Source of the DNA: Aristolochia californica
Lineage: Eukaryota > Streptophyta > Magnoliopsida > Piperales > Aristolochiaceae
Assembly: GCA_029961685.1 (NCBI GenBank)
Contig: JARWKL010000014.1
Span: forward strand, 20,408,452-20,472,451
Direction: 5' to 3'
Length of the DNA: 64,000 nt
Shown here: positions 39,101 through 50,800 of the stretch, piece after piece
Position numbering within the stretch: position 1 is the stretch's first letter
How the letters are laid out: every line of letters starts with the position of its first letter
Translations under genes and position numbers: made by a program
Notes under the pieces: generated by a model
What the model saw: only the letters and a program-made list of their open reading frames with translations
Told to the model about the DNA's origin: nothing
Databases searched by the model: none

Positions 39101-39744
39101 AAATGAACAAATGTTGAGAGAGATAATTCCAAAATGTTTCTGTGATTTTTGTGGTCCGCTTTTTTGTAAAATTGGCAAAAGTGTGTTGTTTGGCTCTGGT
39201 AAATATCCCACAACACGTTAACTTGGAAATTTTAATTTTTTCTACTCCATGAAATTTTTGGATCATTAGGTCATTTGCATCTTCAAAATGTTTCTGGCAT
39301 GCATATCCACCACATTTAAAAACATGTGAGGATCAATTAGGAATCTCTTTCTTATAAATTTCCACCAAGTTATCCGGGGTTGTATCATTGGAATTTCCCC
39401 AACGTGGATAACAAAACTTTGGTGTTCATTTTTAGTCCGTGAAAATAATTTTCTTAACTCACATTTAGTATAGTTTTCAAATTCTTTTGCAAACATAAAC
39501 TCTAAAATTTCCAATTATTTGTGATCTATATTTGCCTTATCTTTTTGTTTACGAGAAAACAGGGAGAGGGAAAAACTCAAGTTTTAAGAAAAAAATTGAA
39601 CATCCAAAATGGAAATGCACAAATGCTGCGAGAGATAATTCTAAAAAGTATCTGTGATTTTTTAGGTCCGCCTTTTTTGAAAATAGGTAAAAAGTGGGTT
39701 GTTTGGCTTTGGTAAATATCCCACCGCACGTTAACTTGAGAATT

Positions 39745-42700
39745 TTAATTTTTTCTAATCCTTGAAATTTTTTGATGATTAGGTCATTTGCATCTTCAAC
39801 AAGTTTCTGGCATGCATATCCACCACATTTAAAACCATGATAGGATCTATTAGGAATCTCTTTCTTATAAAATTCCACCAAGCTATCTTAAGTTGTACCG
39901 GTGGAATTTCCCTAACGTGGATAACGAAAATTTCGTGTTCATTTTTAGTGTGTAAAAATAATTTTCTTCACTCACCTTAAGTATTGTTTTCAAATTTTTT
40001 TTCATACATAAACTCTAAAATTTTCATTTTATTGTGATCTATATTTACCTTATCTTTTTGTTTACGAGAAAAATCGGAGAGTAAAAAACTGAATTTTGAA
40101 AAAAAAAAATTGAACATCCAAAATGGAAATGCAAAAAAGCCTAGAGAGATAATTCCAAAAAGTATCTTTGATTTTTTAGGTCCGCTTTTTTTTAAAATAG
40201 GCAAAAAGTCGGTTGTTTGGCTCTGGAAAATATTCCACCGCACATTAACTTGGGAATTTTAATTTTTTCTACTCCTTGAATTTTTCTGATCATTAGGTCA
40301 TTTGCCTCTTCAAAAAATTTCTGGCATGCATATCCACCACATTTAAAACATGTTAGGATCAATTAGGAATCTCTTACTTATAAAATTCCACCAAGCTATC
40401 TGGGGTTGTACCAGTGGAATTTCCCCAACGTGGATAACAAAAGTTTGGTGTTCATTTTTAGTGCGTGAAAATAATTTTCTTCACTCACATTTATTATAGT
40501 TTTCAAATTCTTTTGCACCAATAAACTCTAAAATTTCCATTTTGTTGTGATCTATATTTGCCTTATCTTTTTGTTTACGAGACAACTGGGAGAGTAAAAA
40601 ACTCAAGTGTGAAAAAAAAAATTAAACATCCAAAATAGAAATGCACAAATGCTGAGAGAGATAATTCCAAAAAGTATCTGGGATGTTTTAGGTCCGCTTT
40701 TTTGTAAAATAGGAAAAAAGTGGTTGTTTGGCTCTAGTAAATATCCCACCGCATGTTAACTTGAGAATTTTAATTTTTTTTACTCAAAATTTTTGGTTCA
40801 TTAGGTCATTTGCATCTTCAACATGTTTCTGGCATGCATATCCACCACATTTAAAACATGTTAGTATCAATTAGGAATTTCTTTCTTATAAAATTCCACC
40901 AAGCTATCTGGGGTTGGACGAGTGGAATTTCCCCAACGTGGATAACAAAATTTTGGTGTTCATTTTTAGTGCATGATAATAATTTTCTTCACTCACATTT
41001 ATTATAGTTTTCAAATTCTTTTGCATACATCAACTCTAAAATTTCCATTTTGTTGTGATCTATATTTGCCTTATGTTTTTGTTTACGAGAAAACTGGGAG
41101 ACTGAAAAACTCAAGTTTGAAAAAAAAAATTGAACATCCAAAAAGGAAATGCACAAATGCTGAGAGAGATAATTCCAAAAAGTATCAGTGATTTTTTATG
41201 TCCGCGTTTTTGAAAAATAGGAAAAAATTTGGTTGTTTAGCTATGGTAAATAACCCACCGCACGTTAACTTGAGAATTTCAATTTTTTCAAATCCTTGAA
41301 ATTTTTGGATGATTACGTCATTTGCCTCTTCAACATGTTTCTGGCCTGCATATCCACCACATTTAAAACATGTTAGTATAAATTACGAATCTCTTTCTTA
41401 TAAAATTCCACTAAGCTATCTTGGGTTTTACGAGTGGAATTTCCCCAACGTAGAGAACAAAACTTTGGTGTTCATTTTTAGTGCGTGAAGATAATTTTCT
41501 TCACTCACATTTATTATAGTTTTCAAATTTTTTTGCATACGTAAACTCTTAAATTTCCATTTTGTTGTGATCTATATTTGCCTTATCTTTTTGTTTACGA
41601 GAAAAATCGGAGAGAAAAAACTCAATTTTGAAAAAAAAAATTGAACATCCAAAATGGAAATGCACAAATGCTCGAAGCGATAATTCCAAAAAGTATCTGT
41701 GATTTTTTAGGTCCACTTTTTTTAAAAATAGGCAAAAAGTCGGTTGTTTGGCTCTGGAAAATATCCCACCGCACGTTAACTTGGGAATATTAATTTTTTC
41801 TACTCCTTGATATTTTTGGATGATTAGGTCATTTGCATCTTCAACATGTTTCTGGCATGCATATCCACCACATTTTAAACATTGTAGGATCAATTAGCAA
41901 TCTCTTTCTTATAAAATTCCACCAAGATATCTGGGGTTGTACCAGAGGAATTTCCCCAACGTAACAAAACTTTGGTGTTCATTTTCAGTGCGTGAAAATA
42001 ATTTTCTTCAATCAGATTTATTAGAGTTTTCAAATTCTTTTGCATACATAAACTCTAAAATTTTCATTTTGTTGTGAACTATATTTGCCTTATCTTTTAG
42101 TTTACGAGAAAACTGGGAGAGTGAAAAACCCATGTTTGAGAAAAAACATTGAACATCCAAAATGGAAATGAACAAATGCTGAGAGAGATAATTCCAAAAT
42201 GTATCTGTGACTTTTTAGGTCCACTTTTTTGTAAAATAGGAAAAAAGTGTGTTGTTTGGCTCACACGTTAGCTTGAGAATTTTAATTTTTTCTACTCCTT
42301 GAAATATTTGGATCATTAAGTTATTTGCATCTTCAACATGTTTCTGGCATGCATATCCACCACATTTAAAACATGTTAGGATCAATTAGAAATCTCTTTC
42401 TTATAAAATCCCACCAAGCTATCTGGGGTTGTACCAGTGGAATTTCCCCAACGTGGATAACAAAACTTTGGTGTTCATTTTTAGTGCGTGAAAATAATTT
42501 TTTTCACTCAAATTTATTACAGTTTTCAAATTCTTTTGCATACATAAACTCAAAAATTTGCATTTTGTTGTTACCTATATTTGCCATATCTTTTTTTTTA
42601 CGAGAAAACTGGGAGAGAGAAAAACTCAAGTTCGAAAAAAAAATTGAACATCCAAAATGGAAATGTACAAATGCTGAGAGAGATAATTCCAAAAAGTATC

Positions 42701-42815
42701 TGTGATTTTTTAGGTCCATTTTTGTGTAAAATAGGCAAAAAGTGGGTTGTATGGCTCTGGTAAATATCCTACCGCTTGTTAACTTGAGAATTTTAATTTT
42801 TTCTACTCCTTGAAA
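39745..42815 (+). repeat. Multi-unit block related to 23,230-25,790, with one extra unit
   Basis: The block has the same ordered variants as 23,230-25,790. Matching unit by unit (23274 to 39790, 23788 to 40304, 24299 to 41324, 24810 to 41834, 25302 to 42327), the unit 40812-41323 has no partner. It was either gained here or lost in the other block. Confidence 0.85.
40812..41323 (+). repeat. Representative 512-bp satellite monomer
   Basis: This full-length copy is close to the apparent consensus and serves as a map of the unit. Two AACATGTT palindromes lie at 40820-40827 and 40855-40862, with GCATGC between them at 40832-40837. A run of ten A occupies 41120-41129 and is the most length-variable site of the unit, about 6 to 13 A in different copies. 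T- and A-runs cluster at 41192-41227. The tail contains AACCCACCGCACGTTAAC, which includes the palindrome GTTAAC, and ends in a TTTTTGGATGATTACGTC variant just before the next anchor. No start codon, splice signal or polymerase III box assigns this unit a coding or RNA role. It is also the one unit present in the 39.7-42.8 kb block but absent from the related block at 23.2-25.8 kb. Confidence 0.9.
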
Positions 42816-45375
42816 TTTTCTGATGATTAGGTCATTTGCATCTTCAACATGTTTCTGGCATGCATATCCACCACATTTAAAAACATGATAGGATCAATTA
42901 GGAATCTCTTTCTTATAAAATTCCACCAAGCTATCTGGGGTTGTACCTGTGGAATTTCCCTAACGTAGATAACGAAACTTTGGTGTTCATTTTTAGTGTG
43001 TGAAAATAATTATCTTCACTCACATTTAGTGTAGTTTTCAAATTTTTTTGCATACATAAACTCCAAAATTTCCATTTTGTTGTGATCTATATATTCCTTA
43101 TCTTTTTGTTTACGAGAAAACTGGGAGAGTGAAAAATTGAAGTTTGAAAAAAATTGAACATCCAAAATAGAAAAGCACAGAAGCTGAGAGAGATAATTCC
43201 AAAAAGTATAAGTGATTTTTTAGGTCCACGTTTTTGTAAAATAGGCAAAAAGTGGGTTGTTTAGCTCTGGTAAATATCCCACTGCACGTTAACTTGAGAA
43301 TTTTAATTTTTTCTACTCCAAATTTTTGGATGATTAGGTCATTTGCATCTTCAACATGTTTCTAGCATGCATATCCACCACATTTAAAACATGTTATGAT
43401 CAATTAGGAATCTCTTTCTTATAAAATTCCACCATGCTATCTGGGGTTGTACCAGTGGAATTTCCCCAATGTGGATAACAAAACTTTGGTGTTCATTTTT
43501 AGTGTGTTAAAATAATTTTTTTCACTCACATTTATTATAGTTTTCAAATTCATTTGCATACATAAACTCTAAAATTTCCATTTTGTTGTGATCTATATTT
43601 GCCTTATCCTTTTGTTTACGAGAAAACTGGGAGAGTGAAAAACTCAATTTTGAAAAAAAAATTGAACATATAAAATGGAAATGCACAAATGCTGAGAGAG
43701 AAAATTCCAAATAGTATCTGTGATTGTTTAGGTTCGCCTTTTCTTAAAATAGGCAAAAAGTGGGTTGTTTGGCTGTAATAAATATCCCACCGTATGTTAA
43801 CTTGGGAATTTTAATTTTTTCTACTCTTTGAAATTTTTGGATAATTAGGTCATTTCCATCTTCAACATGTTTCAGGCAAGCATATGCACCACATTTAAAA
43901 CATGGTAGGATCAATTAGGAATCTCTTTCTTATAAAATTCCACCAAGCTATCTGGGGTTGTACTAGTGGAATTTCCCCAACGTGGATAACAAAACTTTGG
44001 TGTTCATTTTTAGTGCGTGAAAATAATTTTCTTCAATTTCATTTATTATGGTTTTCAAAATCTTTTGCATACATAAACTCTAAAATTTCCATTTTTTTGT
44101 GATCTATATTTGCCTTATCTTTTTTTTTACGAGAAAAATGGGAGAGTGAAAAACTCATGTATGTAAAAAAAAATTGAACATCCAAAATGGAAATAAACAA
44201 ATGCTGAGAGAGATAATTTCGAAAAGTATCTGAAATTTTTTTGGTCCGCTTTTTTGTAAAATAAGCAAAAAGTGGGTTGTTTGGCTTTGGTAAATTTCGC
44301 ACCGCACATTAAGTTGAGAATTTTAATTTTTTGTACTATATAAAAATTTTGGATCATTTGGTCATGTGCATCTTCACCATGTTTCTGGCATGCATATCCA
44401 CCACATTTAAAACATGTTATTATCAATTAGGAATCTCTTTCTTATAAAATTTCACCAAGCTATATGGGGTTGTACGAGTGGTATTTCCCCAACGTAGATA
44501 ACAAAACTTTGGTATTCATGTTTAGTGTGTGAAGATAATTTTCTTCACTTACATTTATGATAGTTTTCAAATTCGTTTGCATACATAAACTCTAAAATTT
44601 CCATTTTGTTGTGATCTATATTTGCCTTATCTTTTTGTTTACGAGAAAACTGGAAGAGTGAAAATCTCAATTTTTTTTAAAAATTGAACATGCACAAATC
44701 CATGGAGAGATAATTCCAAAAAGAATCTGTGATTTTTTTGGTCCGCTCTTTTTTAAAATAGGCAAAAAATGAGTTGTTTGGCTCTAGTAAATATCCCACT
44801 GCACGTTAACTTGAGAATTTTAATTTTTTCTACTCCTTGAAATTTTTGGATCATTAGGTCATTTGCATCTTCAATATGTTTCTGGCATGCATATCCACCA
44901 CATTTAAAGCATGTTAGGATCAATTAGGAATCTCTTTCTTATAAAATGCCTCCAAGCTGTCTGGGGTTGTACCTGTGGAATTTCCCAAACGTGGGTAACA
45001 AAACTTTGGTGTTCATTTTTAGTGCGTGAAAATAATTTTCTTCAATCACATTTATTATAGTTTTCAAATTCTTTTGCATACATAAACTCTAAAATTTTCA
45101 TTTTGTTGTGATCTATATTTGCCTTATCTTTTTGTTTACGAGAAAACAGGGAGAGTGAAAAACTCAATTTTGAAAAAAAAAATTGAACAAACAAAATGGA
45201 AATTCCCAAATGCTGAGAGAGATAATTCAAAAAGTATCTGTGATTTTTTAGGTCCGATTTTTCTTAAAATAGGCAAAAAGTTGGTTGTTTGGCTCTAGTA
45301 AATATCCCACCGCACGTTAACTTGGGAATTTTAATTTTTTCAACTCTTTGACATTTTTGGATCATTCGGTCATAT

Positions 45376-45463
45376 GCATCTTCAACATGGTAAATATCCC
45401 ACCGCACGTTAACTTGAGAATTTTAATTTTTTTTACTCGAATTTTTTGGATGATTAGGTCATT
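45376..45463 (+). repeat. 88-bp remnant monomer
   Basis: The unit starts normally (GCATCTTCAACATG) and then jumps at about 45,390 to GTAAATATCCCACCGCACG, the tail of a unit. About 424 bp are missing. The next anchor is at 45,464. Confidence 0.9.
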
Positions 45464-47511
45464 TGCATCTTCAACATGTTTGTGGCATGCCTATCCACCA
45501 CATTTAAAAACATGTTAGGATCAATTAGGAATCTCTTTCTTATAAAATTCCACCAAGCTTTCTGGGGTTGTACTAGTGGAATTTTCCCAACGTGGATAAC
45601 AAAACTTTTGTGTTTATTTTTAGTGCGTGAAAATAATTTTCTTGAGTCACATTTATTAAAGTTTTCAAATTCTTTTGCAAAGATAAACTCTAAAATTTTC
45701 ATTTTGTTGTGATCTATATTTGCCTTAACTTTTTGTTTACTAGAAAACTGGGACAGTGAAAAACTCAAGTTTGAAAAAAAAAATTGAACATCCAAAATGG
45801 AAATACACAAATGCTGAGAGAGATAATTCCAAAACGTATCTGGGATTTTTTGGGTCCGCTTTTTTTTAAAAAAGGCAAAAAGTGGGTAGTTGGGCTCTGG
45901 TAAATATCCAACCGCACGTTAACTCCAGAATTTTAATTTTTCTACTCTTTGAAATATTTAGATGATTAGGTCATTTGCATCATCAACATGTTTCTGGCAT
46001 GCTTATCCCCCACATTTAAAAACATGTTAGGATAAATTAGGAATCTCTTGCTTATAAAATTCCACCAAGCTATCTGGGGTTGTTCCAGTGGAATTTCCCC
46101 AACGTGGATAACAAAACTTTGGTGTTCATTTTTAGAGCGTGAAAATAATTTTCTTCACTAAATTTTATTATAGTTTTCAAATTCTTTTGCATACATAAAC
46201 TCAAAAATTTCCATTTTGTTGTGATCTACATTTGCTTTATCTTTTTGTTTATGACGAAAATTGGGAGAGTGGAAAACTCAAGTTTGAAAAAGAAAATTGT
46301 ACTTCCAAAATGGAAATGCACAAGTGCTGAGAGAGATAATTCCAAGGAGTATATGTGATTTTTTAGGTCCACTTTTTTGTAAAATAGGCAAAAAGTTGGT
46401 TGTTTGGTTATGGTAAATATCCCACCGCATCTTAACTTGATAATTTTTATTTTTTCTACTTGAAATTTTTGGATCATTAGGTCAATTGCATCTTCAACTT
46501 GTTATTGGCATGCTTATACACCACATTTAAAACATGTTAGGATCAATAAGGAATCTCTTTCCTATAAACTTCAACCAACCTACCTAGGGTTGTAGTAATG
46601 GAATTTCCCAAACGTGGAAAACAAAACTTTGGAGTTCATTTTTAGTGCGTGAAAATAATTTTCTTCTCTCACATTTATTATAGTTTTCAAATTCTTTTGC
46701 ATAAATGAACTCTAAAATTTCCATTTTTTTGTGATCTATATTTGCCTTATCTTTTTATTTACGAGAAAACTGGGAGAGTGAAAAATTCAATTTTGAAAAA
46801 AAAAATTGAACATCCAAAATGGAAATGCACAAATGGTTGGAGAGATAATTCCAAAAAGTATCTGTGATTTTTTAGGTCTGCTTTTTCGTAAAATAGTCAA
46901 AAAGTGGGTTGTTTGGCTCTAGTAAATATCCCACCACACGTTAACTTGAGAATTTTAATTTTTTCTAGTCCTTGAAATTTTTGGACCATTAGGTCATTTG
47001 GATCTTCAACATGTTCCTATCCTGTATATCCACCACATTTAAAACATGTTAGGATCAATTAGGAATCTCTTTCTTATAAAATTCCACCAGGCTATCAGGG
47101 GTTGTACCAGTGGAATTTCCCCAACGTGGATAACAAAACTTTGGTGTTCATTTTTAGTGCATGAAAATAATTTGCTTCACTCACATTTATTATAGTTTTC
47201 AAATTCTTTTGCATACATAAACTCTAACATTTCCATTTTGTTGTGATCTATATTTGCCTTATCTTTTAGTTTACTAGAAAACTGGGAGATTGAAAAACTC
47301 AAGTTTGAAAAAAAAAATTGAACATTCAAAATGGAAAGCCACAATTGCGGAGAGAGATAATTCCAAAAATTATCTGGGATTTTTTATGTCCGGTTTTTTG
47401 TTAAATAGGCAAAAAGTAGGATGTTTGGTTCAGGAAAATATTCCACCGCACGTTAACTTGAGCATTTTAATTTTTTCTACTCCTTGAAATTTTTGGATGA
47501 TTAGGTCTTTT

Positions 47512-47848
47512 GCATTTTCAACATGTTTCTGGCATGCATATCCACCACATTTAAGAACATGTTAAGATCAATTAGGAATCTCTTACTTATAAAATTCCAC
47601 CAAGCTATCTGGGGTTGTACCAGTGGAATTTCCCCAACGTCGATAACAAAACTTTGATGTTCATTTTTAGTGCGTGAAAATAATTTTCTTCAATCATATT
47701 TATTATAGTTGTCATATTCTTTTGCATACATAAGCTCTAAAATAGGCAATAAGTGGGTTGTTTGGTTCTGGTAAATATCCCACCGCACATTAATTTGAGA
47801 ATTTTAATTTTTTCTACTCCTAAATTTTTTTGGATCATTAGGTCATTT
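47512..47848 (+). repeat. 337-bp monomer with about 175 bp deleted
   Basis: CATAAGCTCTAAAAT is followed by AGGCAATAAGTGGG. The left side normally reads CTCTAAAATTTCC and the right side normally TGTAAAATAGGC, so the junction lies in the shared six bases TAAAAT. The poly-A run and the TTGAACATCC segment are lost. Confidence 0.9.
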
Positions 47849-50800
47849 GCATCTTCAACATGTTATTGGCATGCATATCCACCACAATTAAAACATGTTA
47901 GGATCAATTAGGAATCTCTTTCCTATAAACTTCCACCAAGCTACCTGGGGTTGTACCAGTGGAATTTCCCTAACATGGATAACAAAACTTTAGAGTTCAT
48001 TTTTAGTGCATGAAAGTAATTTTTTTCTCTCACATTTATTATAGTTTCCAAATTGTTTTGCATACAAAAACACTAAAGCTTCCATTTTGTTGTGATCTTT
48101 ATTTGCCTTGTCTTTTTGTTTACGAGAAAACTGGGAGAGTGAAAAACTCAAGTTTGAAATAAAAAATTGAATATCCCAAATGGAAATGCAAAAATGCTGA
48201 GAGAGATAATTCCAAAAAGTATCTGTGATTTTTTAGGTCTTCTTTTTTGTAAAATTTGCAAAAAAGTAGGTTGTTTGGTTCTGGTTAATATCTCACCGCA
48301 GTTATCTTGAGAATTTTAATTTTTTCTACTCCAAATTTTTGGATCATTAGGTCATTTGCAGTTTTAACATATTTTTGGCATGCATATCCACCACATTTAA
48401 AACATGTTAGGATCAATTAGGAATCTCTTTCTTATTAAATTCCACCAAGCTATTTGGGGTTGTACCTATGGAATTTCCCCAACGTGGATAACAAAACTTT
48501 GCTGTTAATTTTTAGTGTGTGAAAATAATTTTCTTCACTCACATTTATTATAGTTTTCAAATTCCTTTCATTACATAAACTCTAAAATTTCCATTTTTTT
48601 GTGATCTATATTTGCATTATCTATTTGTTTATGGCAAAAATTGGGAGAGTGAAAAACTCATGTTTGAAGAAAAAAATTGAACATCCAAAATGGAAATGCA
48701 CAAATGTTGAGAGAGATAATTCCAAAAAGTATATGTGATTTTTTAGGTAGGCTTTTTTTTTTTTAAATTGGCAAAAAGTGGGTTGTTTGGCCCTGGTAAA
48801 TATCCCACTGCACGTTAACTTGAGAATTTTAATTTTTTCTACTCTTTGAAATTTTTGGGTCATTACGTCACATGCATCTTCAATATGTTTCTGACATGAA
48901 TATCCACCACATTTAAAACATGTAAGGATCAATTAGGAATCTCTTTCTAATAAAATTCCACCAAGCTATCTGGGGTTGTACTAGTGGAATTTTCCCAATG
49001 TGAATAACAAAACTTTGGTGTTCATTTTTACTGCATGAAAATAATTTTCTTTACTCACGTTTATTATAGTTTTCAAATTCTTTTGCGTACTTAAAACTCT
49101 AAAATTTCCATTTTGTTGTGATCTATATTTTCCTTATCTTTTTGTTCACGAGAAAACTGGGAGACACAAAAACTTAAGTTTGAAAAAAAAATTGAACATC
49201 CAAAATCGTAGTGCACAAATGCTGAGAGAGATAATTCCAAAAAATATCTGGGATTTTTTAGGTCCGCTTTTTTGTAAAATAGGCAAAAAGAGGGTTCTTT
49301 GGCTCTAGTAAAAATCCCACCACACGTTCACTTGAAAACTTTTATTTTTTCTACTCCTTGAAATTTTTGGATCATTAGGTCATTTGCATCTTCAACATGT
49401 TTCTGGCATGCATATCACTCACATTTAAAACATGTTGGGATCAATTAGGAATCTCTTTCTTATAAAATTCCACCAAGCTATCTTGGGTTGTACTAGTGGA
49501 ATTTCCAAAACGTGGATAACAAAACTTTGTTGTTCATTTTTAGTGCGTGAAAATAATTTTCTTCACTCACATTTGTTATAGTTTTCAAATTCTTTTGCAT
49601 ACATAAACTCTAAAATTTACATTTTGTAGTGATCTATATTTGCCTTACCTTTTTGTTTATGAGAAAACTAGGAGAGTGAAAAACTCAAGTTTGAAAAAAA
49701 AAATTGAACATCCAAAATGGAAATGCACAAATGCTGAGAGAGATAATTCCAAAAAGTATCTGTGATTTTTTATGTCCGCTTTTTTGTAAAATAGGAAAAA
49801 AGTGGGTAGTTTTGCTCTAGTAAATATCCCACAACACGTTAACTTGATAATTTTAATTTTATCTACTCTTTGAAATTTTTGGATCGTTAGGTCATTTGCA
49901 TCTTCAACATGTTTCTACCATGCATATCCACCACATTTAAAACATGTTAGGATCAATTAGGAATCTCTTACTTATAAAATTCCACCAAGCTATCTGGGGT
50001 TGTACTAATGGAATTTTCTCAAGATAACAAAAATTTGGTGTTCATTTTCAGTGCGTGAAAATAATTTTCTTCACTCACATTTATTATATTTTTCAAATTC
50101 TTTTGCATACATAAACTCTAAAATTTCCATTTTATTGTGATCTATATTTGCCTCATCTTTTTGTTTACGAGAAAACTGGGAGAGTGAAAAACTCAAGTTT
50201 GAAAAAAAAACTAGAACATCCAAAATGGAAATGCACAAATGCTGAGAGAGATATTTCCCAAAAGTATCTGTGATTTTTTAGGTCCGCACTTTTGTAAAAT
50301 AGGCAAAAAGTGGGTTGTTTGGCTCAGGTAAATATCCCACCGCACGTTAACTGGAGAATTTTAATATTTTCTACTCCTTGAAATTTTTGGATGACTAGGT
50401 CATTTGCATCTGCAACATGTTTCTGGCATGCATATCCACCACATTTAAAAACATTTTAAGATCAATTAGGAATCTCTTTCTTATAAAATTCCTCCAAGCT
50501 ATCTGGGGTTGTACCTGTGGAATTTCCCTAACGTGGATAACAAAACTTTGGTGTTCATTTTTAGTGAGTGAAAATAATTTTTTTCACTCACATTTAGTGT
50601 ATTTTTGAAATTCTTACCCATACGTAAACTCTAAACTTTCCATTTTGTTGTGATCTATATTTTCCTTATCTTTTTGTTTAAGAGAAAACTAGGAGAGTGA
50701 AAAATTCTAGTTTGAAAAAAAAAATTGAACATCCAAAATGGAAAAGCACAAATGCTAAGAGGGATAATTCCAAAAAGTATATGTGATTTTTTAGGTCCGC

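Larger units (their letters stand above)
36210..45375 (+). repeat. Satellite array, part 5 (18 anchors)
   Basis: Anchors are at 36210, 36722, 37234, 37744, 38251, 38762, 39277, 39790, 40304, 40812, 41324, 41834, 42327, 42838, 43344, 43856, 44368 and 44864. Short units are 41834-42326 (493 bp) and 44368-44863 (496 bp, with the ATCCAAAATGG segment lost near 44,688). No gene was seen. Confidence 0.95.
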
